A stretch of DNA of 9,857 nt from positions 1 through 9,857 of the forward strand of contig JAEEHG010000191.1 in NCBI GenBank assembly GCA_016280695.1. The letters run 5' to 3'. Shown here in pieces: positions 1 through 6,121 of this stretch (within the stretch, counting starts at the first letter, position 1; each line of letters opens with the position of its first letter). This stretch comes from Solobacterium sp. (GTDB taxonomy: Bacteria > Bacillota_I > Bacilli_A > Erysipelotrichales > Erysipelotrichaceae). The translations under genes were made by a program, and so were the position numbers. The notes under the pieces are model-generated. The model saw only the letters and a list, made by a program, of their open reading frames with translations. It did no database searches and was not told where the DNA came from.

Positions 1-708
1 GGCCAGGATCATGCCAAGAATATAGTTCAGGAATGTCGCGAATATCGCCCAGACAATCGTCCAGGCCAGGACATGCCAGAACTGCCGGCCGATGTTGCCG
101 TTCATGTTCAGCACCCGCTGGAACTGATGCAGACCATCCCAGTCAAACAGGACCAGGTGTTCGCCTTCCTTGGAATAGGTGGTGAACGCCATGGAGATCA
201 TGTATACCAGCGGCACGATATTGAACACCAGGATGCCCAGACATGGCAGTGACATCAGGGTTATGTACAGGTTCGAGTCAAAGAGATTGTGGATATCTTC
301 CTTCAGGGAAGGAATATGCGTGCCTTCCTCCTGCATCTTCTGCAGTTTGTACGCATGCCGCATCTGCAGAACCCAAAGGACAATGATCGCAGCGATCACA
401 AACAGGGTTATGACGCCGGCAAGCAGGATCTGCTGGGAGTTGTCTCCAGTGGTGTACTCATAAATCTGCTTGGCTTCGTTCCATACTTTTTCCTGCACCT
501 GGTCACCGAGTGAAGGAAGCAGGCCCAGGGAAGCGATCCCTTTATTGACCATGTAGTACAGAAAAGCGATTTCACACAGCAGAACGGCACATCCCTTGGC
601 CACCTGTTTCCGGACAATCATGCCGAGCCCCATGATGACAGCTGACAGTTTTGTAAACAGATCACCTTTCAGTATCGCGTTTCTTGCATTTGTCTGACTG
701 TTTTCCAT
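1..708 (-). CDS. malF: MalF-type sugar ABC transporter permease, N-terminal part (cut by window edge)
   Basis: This is the inner-membrane permease subunit of a maltose/maltodextrin-type ABC importer; it would pair with a MalG-type partner to form the sugar channel. The frame is open from the ATG at 708 to the left edge, giving 236 codons and no stop. Hydrophobic segments lie at about residues 36-54, 94-114, 147-175 and 210-236. The stretch FNIVPLVYMISMAFTTYS (162-179) followed by a soluble loop (FDWDGLHQFQRVL) is typical of Firmicute MalF/MdxF proteins, and the charged linker at 117-146 also fits. The start is well set by GGAGGTGATT just upstream (711-720). It follows malE by 81 nt containing a GC hairpin. 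The EAA loop that contacts the ATPase lies beyond the edge. Substrate (maltose-like versus another oligosaccharide) is inferred from family resemblance. Confidence 0.9.
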   Translation of the reverse strand, partial: MENSQTNARNAILKGDLFTKLSAVIMGLGMIVRKQVAKGCAVLLCEIAFLYYMVNKGIASLGLLPSLGDQVQEKVWNEAKQIYEYTTGDNSQQILLAGVITLFVIAAIIVLWVLQMRHAYKLQKMQEEGTHIPSLKEDIHNLFDSNLYITLMSLPCLGILVFNIVPLVYMISMAFTTYSKEGEHLVLFDWDGLHQFQRVLNMNGNIGRQFWHVLAWTIVWAIFATFLNYILGMILA

Positions 709-743
709 TTAATCACCTCCCGCAGACTCAGGGAAAGAATGCC

Positions 744-767
744 GCGGCCGGCCGTTATGCCGGCCGC
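744..767 (-). other. Intercistronic GC hairpin between malE and malF
   Basis: A perfect 9-bp inverted repeat (GCGGCCGGC at 744-752 and GCCGGCCGC at 759-767) encloses a 6-nt loop, 23 nt past the malE stop and 36 nt before the malF start. On the minus strand the bases after the stem are GGCATTCTTTCC, so there is no proper U-tract. It is therefore more likely an mRNA-stabilising or attenuating stem than a full terminator. By analogy with the REP elements between malE and malF in enterobacteria, it could keep binding-protein mRNA in excess over permease mRNA. That role is inferred. Confidence 0.7.
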
Positions 768-789
768 AGCTGTTTCAGATAAATTGCAA

Positions 790-2022
790 TCAGTTGACGC
801 CGGACGAATTCATGGATTCGTTCATGGCTTCGGTCTTTTCAGCCGCATTGTCATGTGTGACATTGCCGGCTACGAGTTCATCACCCATGGACTGTGCAGG
901 TGTCCAGTAGTTGCCCATGTCAGCCTGCAGCGGCTGGACGATCGACGCGAAGTCCATCGTATCCATCTGTGCCTTTGCCAGGGCATCGTCACCGACGTTG
1001 ATCGCCATGTCAGTCGGGATGATGTTGCGCAGGTCATAGTGTGCCTGCTGGGCGGCAGTGCTGCCGAGGTATGCGGCCAGGGCAACGGCGATTTCCGGGT
1101 GTTCCTTGTAGAGAGTGGTTGTCGGGTTGACACCGATCGCCTTGGAACCGGCGAAGGACTTCATCTGCTTCAGTTCACCATCCAGGGTGTAGGACGGAGC
1201 AGCAGCGATGCCGAGGTTGTCACCATAGGCGTCAACAGCCTTCTGGTAATCCCAGGTGCCGGAGAAGAATGCGTCGATGTCATTGCCGGTGGAAACATCA
1301 CCGTTGACGAAATTCGGATTTGCGACCAGGTCAACCAGGTAGTTCGTTACGGCAACTGCCTTGTCACCGCTGAAGTCAATGCCGGCTGCGGCATCGCCGC
1401 CGTCCGGACCGAACAGTGTGCATCCGTTGGCAACATAGAAGGCTGCGAGGTACCAGGAGTTGTTCAGCGGGAACGCCACCTTGCCCTTGGCGAGCATGGC
1501 ATCAAGGCTCTTGGCATCTTCATCTGTGAAGACACTCTTGTCATAGTACATGAACCATGTGTTGGCAGTGAACGGAACACCGTACACGGAACCGTCATAG
1601 GTTACTGTATTGACGGTTGTCGCGGAATTGGCAGCCTTGACAGCGTCCAGCGTCTTGCCGCCGAGTTCAGCGATTGCGCCTGCTTTCAGCAGATCCGGAA
1701 TCTGGTCATTCGCAAACATGTATACATCTGCGCCGGCCGCCGGATCAGTGCTGAGATTGGTCTTGGCATCGCCTTCCGAGCATACACCGTAATTGAAGGT
1801 GATATCCCATTCTTCATGTTCCTTGGCGAAGTTTTCGCACTGGGTCTGCAGCCACTTTCCGTTGTCGTCGGACTGGTCTTCCTGCGGACCCCATACAGTG
1901 ACGGTTACGCTGACCTTTTCATCTCCGCCGGAAGGCTTATCGTTGGAGCCGGAGCCGCTTCCAGAGCAGCCGGCCAGCAGTGCGGCACAGAGCACGCCTG
2001 CCATCAGTTTCTTTGCGTTCAT
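790..2022 (-). CDS. malE: Sugar (maltose/maltodextrin-type) ABC transporter substrate-binding lipoprotein
   Basis: This is the extracellular binding protein (family 1 solute-binding protein) that captures the oligosaccharide and hands it to the permease. It has 410 residues, a usual length. The N-terminus is a lipoprotein signal: two lysines, a hydrophobic core, then the lipobox LAGC with the lipidated cysteine at residue 19, followed by a Ser/Gly-rich linker. The mature part has family features such as VTVWGPQEDQ, YGVPFTANTWFMYYDKS, AFFSGTWDY and SFAGSKAIGVN. The last two are typical of MalE-like proteins with aromatic sugar-stacking residues. The ATG is preceded by AGGAGG with a 10-nt spacer. 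It lies 56 nt after malK and before malF. The exact sugar cannot be read from the sequence. Confidence 0.93.
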   Translation of the reverse strand: MNAKKLMAGVLCAALLAGCSGSGSGSNDKPSGGDEKVSVTVTVWGPQEDQSDDNGKWLQTQCENFAKEHEEWDITFNYGVCSEGDAKTNLSTDPAAGADVYMFANDQIPDLLKAGAIAELGGKTLDAVKAANSATTVNTVTYDGSVYGVPFTANTWFMYYDKSVFTDEDAKSLDAMLAKGKVAFPLNNSWYLAAFYVANGCTLFGPDGGDAAAGIDFSGDKAVAVTNYLVDLVANPNFVNGDVSTGNDIDAFFSGTWDYQKAVDAYGDNLGIAAAPSYTLDGELKQMKSFAGSKAIGVNPTTTLYKEHPEIAVALAAYLGSTAAQQAHYDLRNIIPTDMAINVGDDALAKAQMDTMDFASIVQPLQADMGNYWTPAQSMGDELVAGNVTHDNAAEKTEAMNESMNSSGVN

Positions 2023-2078
2023 CTTTTCTTTTCCTCCTAAATTATGCTTATCGCTGGCAGTAATACCACGATGACGCC

Positions 2079-3272
2079 TTATTTATATTCCAGGTTCAAT
2101 CCTTCCGAATCGAACATATGGATGACATTGTTTCCGAAGGTGAAGCGCACCGGTGTGCCGATGCCCATCGGGCGGCCCTTCAGATCCAGGGTTGGCACAA
2201 TGATGATGCGGTCCTTCCCGCCGGAATTGATATGCAGATGCACGGAACTGCCCATCATTTCACTGACATCGACGACGCCTTCAATCATGGCGCCCTCCTT
2301 TTCATGCAGGGAGATGTGCTCCGGTCTGACCCCGACCGTAATGTCCTGCGGCTTTGTATTCCGGTCGCGCAGGTTCTTCTGCTTTTCTTCCGACAATTCG
2401 ATTACCGCATCACTGACCTGCACGGCATATGTTCCGTCTTCATTCAGAAGCAGTTTGCCGTCATAGAAGTTCATCTGCGGCATCCCGATGAAGCCGGCCA
2501 CGAACAGGTTATGCGGTTCGTCAAACACTTCCTGCGGTGTTCCCACCTGCTGCACTTCACCGTCCTTCATGATGACAATCCGGTCTCCCAGGGTCATCGC
2601 TTCGGTCTGGTCATGCGTGACGTAGATAAACGTGGAGTTGATCTTCTGCCGCAGTTTGATGATCTCGGCCCGCATCTGGTTCCGCAGCTTGGCATCCAGG
2701 TTGGACAACGGTTCATCCATCAACAGCAGTTTCGGATCCCGCACAATCGCCCGGCCGATCGCGACTCTCTGCCGCTGGCCGCCGGACAATGCCTTCGGCT
2801 TGCGCTCCAGGTACTCGGTAATACCGAGGATCTCCGCAGCTTCATCAACCCGGCGGTTCATTTCATCTTTCGGCACATTCCGCAGTTCGAGCGGGAACTG
2901 CAGGTTCTGCCGTACGGTCATATGCGGATACAGGGCATAGTTCTGGAACACCATGGCGATATCCCGGTCCTTCGGGGCCACATCGTTCATCCGCTTGCCG
3001 TCAATGAACAGGTCTCCGCGGGTGATGTCCTCAAGACCGGCCACCATGCGCAGGGTCGTGGACTTGCCGCAGCCGGAAGGCCCGACCAGGACGATGAATT
3101 CCTTGTCGGCGATCTCAAGGTTGAACGAATCAACCGCGACGACACCCTCCTCGGTAATCTTCAGATTGCTTTTGCGCTTTGGTGCGTCATCCTCTTTTTT
3201 CCTGCGTTTTCTGGTATCATCTGCGGTATTGGGATAGATTTTCTGGATATTTTTCAGACTGACTGTTGCCAT
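2079..3272 (-). CDS. malK: Sugar ABC transporter ATP-binding protein (MalK/MsmX/UgpC type)
   Basis: This cytoplasmic ATPase powers the MalE/MalF importer. Its 397 residues show the whole ABC set: Walker A GPSGCGKS (64-71), Q-loop Gln110, signature LSGGQ (162-166), Walker B LLLMDE (182-187), D-loop SNLD (190-193) and switch His220. The C-terminal part (about 240-397) is the MalK-type regulatory/TOBE region, including GVRPEHI (314-320). Between the first beta strand and EGVVAVDSF there is an extra basic, acidic and hydrophilic stretch (about residues 15-42, with RKRRKK) that is absent from the short MalK/MsmX forms. It lies 14 nt after the lacI-type gene and ahead of malE. The ribosome site is a weak GGGGGA-type sequence. 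Such ATPases often serve several importers, so it may not be specific to this one. Confidence 0.94.
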   Translation of the reverse strand: MATVSLKNIQKIYPNTADDTRKRRKKEDDAPKRKSNLKITEEGVVAVDSFNLEIADKEFIVLVGPSGCGKSTTLRMVAGLEDITRGDLFIDGKRMNDVAPKDRDIAMVFQNYALYPHMTVRQNLQFPLELRNVPKDEMNRRVDEAAEILGITEYLERKPKALSGGQRQRVAIGRAIVRDPKLLLMDEPLSNLDAKLRNQMRAEIIKLRQKINSTFIYVTHDQTEAMTLGDRIVIMKDGEVQQVGTPQEVFDEPHNLFVAGFIGMPQMNFYDGKLLLNEDGTYAVQVSDAVIELSEEKQKNLRDRNTKPQDITVGVRPEHISLHEKEGAMIEGVVDVSEMMGSSVHLHINSGGKDRIIIVPTLDLKGRPMGIGTPVRFTFGNNVIHMFDSEGLNLEYK

Positions 3273-3286
3273 GATGGTTCCCCCTT

Positions 3287-4312
3287 TCAGTGCGGTCTGT
3301 GCAGGTCGGATATGCTGTCTCCGGCCGTGAATTCATATGAGATCATTTCGTGGACTGCCGGCCGCTTGGTGTTGATCTGCAGAAGCAGGGTTTCCACGGT
3401 GCGGCTGGCCAGCCGGCTGGTATCCTGGCGGATCGTGGCCAGGCAGGGATTTGTATAGGAGCCGAAGCCGATGCCGTCAAAGCCGATAATCGAGATGTCT
3501 TCCGGAATCTGCCTGCCCATTGTGCGGAGACCTTTCATTGCGCCGATGGCGATCATGTCCCCCAGGGCAAAGATGGCAGTCAGGTCGGGTGCTTTCCGCA
3601 GCAGCCGGATTACCCCGGCTTCCCCTTCGGCCATGGAGAACCCGCAGCCCTCATAGTCCCGTTCCCGGTCAAAGCTGATGCCGTGTTTCTGCAGTTCCTC
3701 CAGCGCCCCGGTAAAACGCTTCATGCTGTTGTCTTCCGGATAGGATACCGGGTATCCGCCCAGAATGCCGATCCGCCGGTGGCCGCCTGCCAGCAGCCGC
3801 CTGACGGCTTCTGCCGCGGCTTCCGAGTCATCGGTGCAGAAACTTGACAGCTGCGGGAAACCGAGCCCGGCAGCGTCCGCCGTCACCAGGACAGACGGAA
3901 CATTGATCTGGGCAAATCCATCACGGAAGTTGCGCAGGCTGCCGCCCAGGAAAATCAATCCCTTCGGCTTGCTGCGGCTGATAGTCCTTACCGCTTCGGC
4001 AATTTCATCAGCCTGTTCATCCAGGAACGTGACATTCACGCTCTCCCCATGCATCTGCATGCTGATCTGGATCGCCTCAAGAATGGACTCCAGAAACGGA
4101 TTGCCGATTCCCTTGACAATTACCGTAACCGGTGAATGCAGCGCCTGTTTCAAAAACCGGGCATTGGTGTTCGGCTGGAAATTCTGCTCCCTGATAACCC
4201 GTTCAATGATCTCCCGGGCAGCCGGACTTACATCACTGCGCTGATTAATGACCCTGGATACGGTCCCGATACTGTACCCTGATAGTTTTGCTATGTCCTT
4301 AATCGTTACCAT
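3287..4312 (-). CDS. LacI-family transcriptional regulator of the sugar operon
   Basis: This is a sugar-responsive DNA-binding repressor of the LacI/GalR family, 341 residues long, the standard size. The N-terminus VTIKDIAKLSGYSIGTVSRV (2-21) is the LacI helix-turn-helix, followed by the hinge region with PNTNARFLKQ (47-56) and a periplasmic-binding-like effector domain (about 60-330) ending in LATIRQDTSRLASRTVETLL. It is the first gene of the operon and is followed after 14 nt by malK, so its likely role is local control of maltodextrin-type uptake. Its promoter holds three LacI-type palindromes, which suggests autoregulation. There is no evident Shine-Dalgarno sequence before the ATG (the upstream bases are AACAAACAATC), so translation may be weak. 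The effector is unknown. Confidence 0.93.
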   Translation of the reverse strand: MVTIKDIAKLSGYSIGTVSRVINQRSDVSPAAREIIERVIREQNFQPNTNARFLKQALHSPVTVIVKGIGNPFLESILEAIQISMQMHGESVNVTFLDEQADEIAEAVRTISRSKPKGLIFLGGSLRNFRDGFAQINVPSVLVTADAAGLGFPQLSSFCTDDSEAAAEAVRRLLAGGHRRIGILGGYPVSYPEDNSMKRFTGALEELQKHGISFDRERDYEGCGFSMAEGEAGVIRLLRKAPDLTAIFALGDMIAIGAMKGLRTMGRQIPEDISIIGFDGIGFGSYTNPCLATIRQDTSRLASRTVETLLLQINTKRPAVHEMISYEFTAGDSISDLHRPH

Positions 4313-4320
4313 GATTGTTT

Positions 4321-4332
4321 GTTAACGTTACC
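4321..4332 (-). promoter_or_regulatory. Second LacI-type operator in the lacI leader
   Basis: GTTAACGTTACC contains the perfect 8-base palindrome TAACGTTA and is symmetric at 10 of 12 positions. It directly abuts the preceding operator (centres 12 bp apart) and ends 9 nt before the lacI ATG. It is also where a Shine-Dalgarno sequence would be expected, so DNA-binding and translation signals compete for space. Confidence 0.5.
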
Positions 4333-4344
4333 GTAAACGTTTCC
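4333..4344 (-). promoter_or_regulatory. LacI-type operator just downstream of the start site
   Basis: GTAAACGTTTCC is a CG-centred pseudopalindrome with 10 of 12 positions symmetric. It is centred 22 bp (two helical turns) from the cre-like site and directly follows the predicted transcription start. It is a probable repressor site for the adjacent LacI-family protein. Confidence 0.6.
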
Positions 4345-4352
4345 ACATTTTT

Positions 4353-4380
4353 ATGATAACGCTTTCAGATTAAATGTCAA
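4353..4380 (-). promoter_or_regulatory. Promoter of the lacI-malK-malE-malF operon
   Basis: On the minus strand a perfect -35 TTGACA (4380-4375) is separated by 16 nt from the -10 TATCAT (4358-4353), five of six consensus bases. This is a strong sigma-A type promoter with a start expected near 4346, leaving a leader of about 34 nt to the lacI ATG. The -35 sits only a few bases beyond the U-tract of the upstream regulator's terminator. Confidence 0.8.
4354..4367 (-). promoter_or_regulatory. cre-like / LacI-type operator overlapping the -10 box
   Basis: Read on the minus strand, TGAAAGCGTTATCA fits all 14 positions of the Bacillota catabolite-response consensus TGWAARCGYTWNCW. It overlaps the -10 box and spacer, a position from which CcpA-HPr(Ser-P) would block transcription. 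CcpA and sugar-specific LacI proteins recognise similar CG-centred sites, so the local LacI protein could bind it as well. Confidence 0.65.
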
Positions 4381-4387
4381 TAACATA

Positions 4388-4412
4388 TAAAAAAACAGGA
4401 GAAATCCTGTTT
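4388..4412 (-). terminator. Rho-independent terminator of the TetR-family gene
   Basis: On the minus strand an 8-bp stem (AAACAGGA / TCCTGTTT, 4412-4405 and 4400-4393) with a TTTC loop runs straight into a T-rich tract. It begins 2 nt after the regulator's stop codon. It insulates the sugar operon promoter immediately downstream. Confidence 0.85.
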
Positions 4413-4413
4413 G

Positions 4414-4977
4414 TCATTCCTCAATCTCCGCCGGTTCCTCGCTGTCCGGATGGTTGTAAAGCCGGTAGATCATCATGGCGACACTGTGCGCGCTTTCCCG
4501 CCGGCCGCCCTCCTCCCACTTCAGAAAGGAATTCAGCAGACCGCCGGCATACGCATACAGTTCATACATGTGCAGTTTCTTCTGGGGCATGATGTTTTTC
4601 ATCATATACTCATTGACCGCGTCAATCAGTATTGTGTAGAGGCCGTGCCGGTTCAGCACCAGGAAGAACCGGGAATACCGGTCAAAGTAGTTCAGCGAGA
4701 ACTCGATATGCTCCAGCCTCATATAAACCCCCGGGTCATTCACTTCCCCTCCCTCGATCATATATCCGGTCACGATGATGTCGAGGCAGTCACACAGGGC
4801 GTCATACAGATTCTCATAGTAGCGGTAAAATGTCATCCGTGACACTCCGGCAATCCTGATGACATCCGTCACCTTGATGCGGGCGAATTCCTTTTTCTCC
4901 AGTTCGTCAAGAATGGCATTGCCGATCGCCATCCTCGTGGCGGCGGTCCGGCTGTTCAAATCAGTCCTGATTTTCAT
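4414..4977 (-). CDS. TetR/AcrR-family transcriptional regulator
   Basis: This is a 187-residue TetR-type DNA-binding protein. The N-terminal helix-turn-helix is clear: IKVTDVIRIAGVSRMTFYRYY (34-54) followed by ENLYDAL. The C-terminal part (about 85-175), with AGGLLNSFLKWEEGG (144-158) and an alanine/methionine helix after it, resembles the TetR_C_7 ligand domain found in many small Bacillota regulators, including DhaS-like proteins. The gene is divergent from degV, with 115 nt between starts, so it probably controls degV, itself, or both. The ATG is preceded by AAGGAA at a long 13-nt spacing; no better in-frame start is seen. The C-terminal tail is acidic (SEEPAEIEE). The ligand is unknown; a lipid-related signal would fit the neighbour but is a guess. 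Confidence 0.88.
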   Translation of the reverse strand: MKIRTDLNSRTAATRMAIGNAILDELEKKEFARIKVTDVIRIAGVSRMTFYRYYENLYDALCDCLDIIVTGYMIEGGEVNDPGVYMRLEHIEFSLNYFDRYSRFFLVLNRHGLYTILIDAVNEYMMKNIMPQKKLHMYELYAYAGGLLNSFLKWEEGGRRESAHSVAMMIYRLYNHPDSEEPAEIEE

Positions 4978-4979
4978 AT

Positions 4980-5017
4980 ATGTTACACAATTCCTTTTTC
5001 TGTACCCAATGTTACAC
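4980..5017. repeat. Direct repeat ATGTTACAC, candidate TetR binding sites
   Basis: The 9-mer ATGTTACAC occurs at 4980-4988 and again at 5009-5017, 29 bp apart and in the same orientation, inside the tetR/degV spacer. Each copy reads GTGTAACAT on the tetR strand. They are asymmetric, unlike a classic single TetR palindrome, so each may be a half site or the repeat may be incidental. Confidence 0.45.
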
Positions 5018-5034
5018 TTTTCTTCTTTGTGTTT

Positions 5035-5063
5035 ATTTTATCATCAGGATCCTTCCCATACAA
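5035..5063 (-). promoter_or_regulatory. Predicted promoter of the TetR-family gene
   Basis: On the minus strand a -35 TTGTAT (5063-5058) and a -10 TAAAAT (5040-5035) are spaced by 17 nt, placing the start near 5028. Both ATGTTACAC repeats would then lie just downstream of the start, a suitable place for repression. On the plus strand TACAAT at 5059-5064 could be a degV -10, but its -35 is poor. Confidence 0.5.
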
Positions 5064-5092
5064 TTTCGATGTTATTTCAGGAGGTGATTTTC

Positions 5093-5926
5093 ATGAGAAT
5101 CATCGCAGATTCATCCTGTGATCTGCAGGCGCTTGACTGGGACGACTTTCGTACCGTTCCGCTGACCATCTATACAGATGAAAGAAGCTTTGTGGACGAA
5201 CCGGATCTGAACATTACTGATATGCTGGATTATTTGGCCCGTTTCCGCGGCCGTTCCTATACTTCCTGTCCTTCAGCTGAAGCGTGGCTGAACGCTTTTG
5301 CCGGCGCCCGGGAAATCTTCGTCATGACCGTAACCAGTTCTCTGTCCGGTTCTTATGCCAGCGCCATGATGGCTGCCAAACAGTACATGGAAGAAAACCC
5401 CGGGACAAAAGTCTCGGTGATTGACTCCCTGTCCACCGGCGGCGAAGAAGTGCTGGTACTGCACAAACTGGCAGAACTGGCCCACACCGATATGACCTTC
5501 GAGGAAATCGATCAGGCAATCAGGGATTATCTGCTCCATACCCGGCTCTTCTTTGCTTTCTTCTCAGTTCACAATCTGAGCCAGAACGGCCGGGTCAGCA
5601 AGACCGCGGCCGCGGCCCTGAGCATGTTCAATATCGCCGTCACCGGCACTGCCACCGAAACCGGCACGATCAATGTCAACGGCAAGGCCCGGGGCGAACG
5701 CGGGGCTCTGAAGAATATCTACAAGGCTGCGCTGGAAGCCGGCTATACCGGCGGCCGGGCTGTCATCACCCACGTGGAGAACCCGGAACTGGCAGAGAGC
5801 CTGAAGAATATGATCCGTCAGGACTATCCGGATGCCGAAGTGCTGACCTTCCCGACCCGCGGCCTGTGCAGTTATTACATGGAACGCCGCGGCATCGTCT
5901 TCAGCTGCGAAACTGCCGGGAAATAG
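5093..5926 (+). CDS. DegV-family (FakB-like) fatty-acid-binding protein
   Basis: DegV/FakB proteins bind a fatty acid and, in characterised cases, present it to the FakA kinase to make acyl-phosphate for phospholipid synthesis. This 277-residue protein has the family length. It shows the N-terminal DSSCDL (6-11), the lipid-head motif TSCPS (57-61), the SSLSGSY loop (82-88), and VIDSLSTGGEE (109-119). The usual helix region LxxGGRIS appears as LSQNGRVSK (162-170). The C-terminal HxGPGxxG-type motif is replaced by PTRGLCSYYMERRG (254-267), marking a diverged branch. The start at 5093 has a full CAGGAGGTGAT site; the frame stays open further upstream, but that part overlaps tetR and should be ignored. 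It is the only plus-strand gene here and ends at a strong terminator. No fakA is visible. Confidence 0.92.
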   Translation: MRIIADSSCDLQALDWDDFRTVPLTIYTDERSFVDEPDLNITDMLDYLARFRGRSYTSCPSAEAWLNAFAGAREIFVMTVTSSLSGSYASAMMAAKQYMEENPGTKVSVIDSLSTGGEEVLVLHKLAELAHTDMTFEEIDQAIRDYLLHTRLFFAFFSVHNLSQNGRVSKTAAAALSMFNIAVTGTATETGTINVNGKARGERGALKNIYKAALEAGYTGGRAVITHVENPELAESLKNMIRQDYPDAEVLTFPTRGLCSYYMERRGIVFSCETAGK

Positions 5927-5942
5927 AAACCAGATCCTGCTG

Positions 5943-5984
5943 AAAACGCCGTCGGACACAGAAGTATCCGGACGGCGTTTTTTC
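5943..5984 (+). terminator. Rho-independent terminator of degV
   Basis: An 11-bp stem (AAAACGCCGTC at 5943-5953, GACGGCGTTTT at 5971-5981) with a 17-nt loop is followed by a run of six T from 5978. It lies 16 nt past the degV stop. On the minus strand the same stem is followed by TTTTCAG, so it may also work weakly for the convergent small gene. Confidence 0.9.
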
Positions 5985-5998
5985 TTTGACGGCATCTG

Positions 5999-6121
5999 TC
6001 ACCATTTTTCCAGGATTGTCCTGTAATCCAGTTTCCGGCAGGCCAGTATCATCAGCCCGATCATCGCGGCAACCGACAGCAGCCAGAGGACCACATTCAC
6101 CCATTTCCGGTTATCTGCCAA
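5999..6121 (-). CDS. Probable small single-span membrane protein (40 aa)
   Basis: A minus-strand frame from TTG at 6121 to TGA encodes a 40-residue peptide. It has a short polar N-terminus (ADNRK), one clear membrane segment at about residues 7-28 (WVNVVLWLLSVAAMIGLMIL) and a basic/polar tail (CRKLDYRTILEKW). The orderly layout of charged flanks around a Leu/Val/Ala/Met core looks protein-like. An in-frame TGA lies just upstream, so TTG (or a later GTG, codon 8 or 10) must be the start. The AGGAGG at 6137-6142 is 15 nt from the TTG, longer than ideal, and this is the main doubt. It ends 17 nt short of the degV terminator, convergent to degV. No family is recognised and no function can be given. 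Confidence 0.45.
   Translation of the reverse strand: MADNRKWVNVVLWLLSVAAMIGLMILACRKLDYRTILEKW

Noticed and set aside
739..2040. A 433-codon plus-strand open frame opposite malE
   Set aside because: It is antisense to a clear lipoprotein gene, starts inside the GC hairpin, has no ribosome site and its translation resembles no family. It is a shadow of codon bias.
2118..3458. A 446-codon plus-strand open frame opposite malK and the end of lacI
   Set aside because: It is antisense to a complete ABC ATPase with all motifs intact, spans a gene boundary and has no recognisable domain.
5059..5064. TACAAT as a degV -10 box
   Set aside because: The -10 is good but no convincing -35 lies 16-18 nt upstream, so it was not listed as a separate promoter.
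4859..5092. Upstream extension of degV to an ATG at 4859
   Set aside because: The extension overlaps the tetR coding region and its promoter, while the ATG at 5093 has a perfect ribosome site and gives the normal DegV N-terminus.
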